Positions 7,429 to 8,615 of a stretch of 8,615 bases of DNA are shown here, piece after piece (within the stretch, counting starts at the first letter, position 1; each line of letters starts with the position of its first letter). The DNA comes from Chlorobiota bacterium (GTDB lineage: Bacteria; Bacteroidota; Ignavibacteria; Ignavibacteriales; Ignavibacteriaceae). The DNA lies in the NCBI GenBank assembly GCA_008363265.1, contig RHKR01000073.1:1-8615 (forward strand), given 5' to 3'. The notes under the pieces were generated by a model. It saw only the letters and a program-made list of their open reading frames with translations. It was not told the origin of the DNA and ran no database searches. The position numbers and the translations under genes were made by a program.

Positions 7429-8615
7429 ATGCCTCAGATCGATCTAAGATCAATTATTGAATCCAAAGCTCCCGGCCTCCTGAACCGGTATCCTTCGATT
7501 GTCGTAGATCCAATCATCTTCTTCCTTAATAAAGTACTCTATCTGAACCCGATTAATTCATTCCTTGAGAAGAATCCGGACCTCAGGGGGATTGATTTCA
7601 TCGATGAACTGTTTGACCACCTCGATTTTTCATATGTCGTATCCAAAAAGGAAAAGGACCGCATTCCGAGTGAAGGAAGGGTAATAATTGTTGCCAACCA
7701 TCCGCTGGGAGGCCTCGATGGGCTCGCACTGATCAAATTAGTGAGCGAAGTCCGCTCTGATGTCAGGATAGTTGTAAATGATGTCCTTTCCGGCATCGAC
7801 AATCTGAACGAACTTTTTCTTCCGATAGATATTCATCAGGCCCGGCTTCAGAGTGCCAATCTCACCAGGATACTCTCAGCGCTAAACTCAGAGTCCGCGG
7901 TTATAATCTTTCCCGCCGGTGAGGTTTCGAGACTGACAACCAAAGGGATCAGAGACCGTGCCTGGAACAAAGGCGTTCTGCTCTTCGCAAAAATGAGTAA
8001 AGCGGATATACTTCCCGTCTATGTCAAGGGGCGCAATTCGTTCTTTTTCTATCTTTTCTCCCTTATCTGGAAAAATTTCTCAATGTTCCTGCTGCCGGGT
8101 GAGATGCTGAGAAAGAAGGGAATGAATATTTCATTCAGAATTGGCGAGCCGATATCCACTTCGGCCATATTCAACGGAATCGATAAACCAAAACATCAGA
8201 TCAAACTCCTCCGGAAGCATGTTCAGCAGATCGGCAATGGAGGCTCGGGCATTTATAAGACCTCGAGACCCATCGTGCAGCCAATGCCTGTCAAACTGAT
8301 AAGGAAAAAACTGATGCGGTCGGAACTGATCATGAAGACCCCGGACGACAAGCATCTCTTCCTTGTGGAGCCTGAGGATAACTATGTTATACTGCAAGAG
8401 ATAGCTCGCCTGAGGGAGATAACTTTCAGACGGGTCGGGGAAGGAACAGGAACAAAATCCGATATCGATAAATATGACCGTCACTATAGCCACCTTGTTC
8501 TCTGGGATAATGCTGAATCAGAGATTATCGGCTCATACAGGATCGGTCTCTGCAGGCACTTGATCCGCCTTAACGGTATTGACGGGCTGTATACTTCGAC
8601 GCTTTTTGAGTTCTC
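7429..8615 (+). CDS. OlsF-like bifunctional acyltransferase (PlsC-like + OlsB-like GNAT), 3' partial
   Basis: An open frame from ATG 7429 to the window edge, 395 complete codons with no stop; no earlier in-frame ATG exists before the terminator. Residues about 60-260 form a PlsC/OlsA-like lysophospholipid acyltransferase domain: NHPLGGLDG with His91 and Asp97, FPAGEVSR (161-168) and a hydrophobic stretch SFFFYLFSLIW (204-214) that may touch the membrane. From about residue 318 an OlsB/hemolysin-type N-acyltransferase domain begins: a LREITFR strand, a DKYD acidic cluster (347-350), HLVLWD (355-360), IIGSYRIG (366-373) and GLYTSTLFEF at the edge. This order matches OlsF, which in Flavobacterium and Serratia makes ornithine lipid by N-acylating ornithine (C-terminal domain) and then O-acylating the product (N-terminal domain). 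A related head group such as glycine is also possible. It acts at the inner membrane face. It has its own candidate promoter, so is probably independent of korAB. Confidence 0.85.
   Translation, partial: MPQIDLRSIIESKAPGLLNRYPSIVVDPIIFFLNKVLYLNPINSFLEKNPDLRGIDFIDELFDHLDFSYVVSKKEKDRIPSEGRVIIVANHPLGGLDGLALIKLVSEVRSDVRIVVNDVLSGIDNLNELFLPIDIHQARLQSANLTRILSALNSESAVIIFPAGEVSRLTTKGIRDRAWNKGVLLFAKMSKADILPVYVKGRNSFFFYLFSLIWKNFSMFLLPGEMLRKKGMNISFRIGEPISTSAIFNGIDKPKHQIKLLRKHVQQIGNGGSGIYKTSRPIVQPMPVKLIRKKLMRSELIMKTPDDKHLFLVEPEDNYVILQEIARLREITFRRVGEGTGTKSDIDKYDRHYSHLVLWDNAESEIIGSYRIGLCRHLIRLNGIDGLYTSTLFEF

Noticed and set aside
7441..7451. Palindrome GATCTAAGATC near the start of the acyltransferase gene
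   Set aside because: It lies inside the coding sequence and is short; there is no reason beyond the symmetry to assign a function.

Overview
The window looks like a chromosomal segment from the Bacteroidota/Chlorobiota (FCB) group, possibly Ignavibacteria-like. Three things point there: a C-terminal type IX secretion (T9SS) sorting tail on the gene at the left edge, two exact matches to the Bacteroidota-type TAnnTTTG promoter element, and a fused OlsF-type acyltransferase of the kind known from Flavobacterium. The genus cannot be fixed from this sequence. No tRNA, rRNA, CRISPR array, transposon or integrase is visible, so the region reads as ordinary chromosome.

Layout from left to right. 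The last 38 codons of a secreted T9SS cargo protein (+ strand) end at 118. A long hairpin at 132-176 serves as a shared terminator between it and the convergent gene. A 1309-residue exported TPR-CHAT protein occupies 4122 down to 193 on the minus strand and keeps an apparently intact His/Cys protease dyad. A 294-base AT-rich divergent control region follows, with short direct repeats, a 7-bp inverted repeat in the CHAT leader and a possible promoter toward the right. Next are korA and korB (4417-7285, + strand), translationally coupled by an 8-base overlap; together they form a two-subunit 2-oxoacid (probably 2-oxoglutarate):ferredoxin oxidoreductase. A strong intrinsic terminator at 7311-7339 closes that operon. 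A separate promoter candidate at 7390-7397 precedes the last gene, which starts at 7429 and runs off the right edge. That gene has an N-terminal PlsC-like O-acyltransferase domain and the beginning of a C-terminal OlsB-like N-acyltransferase domain, so it is probably an aminolipid (ornithine or glycine lipid) synthase.

The genes form four transcription units and do not obviously make one pathway. KorAB links central carbon metabolism to low-potential ferredoxin, the OlsF-like enzyme makes membrane lipid, and the T9SS protein and the exported CHAT protein act outside the cytoplasm. The points most worth a second look are the Sec-exported CHAT protein, whose substrate is unknown, and the bifunctional lipid synthase with an HX5D rather than HX4D acyltransferase motif. 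I did not find convincing evidence of a new defence or mobile system.
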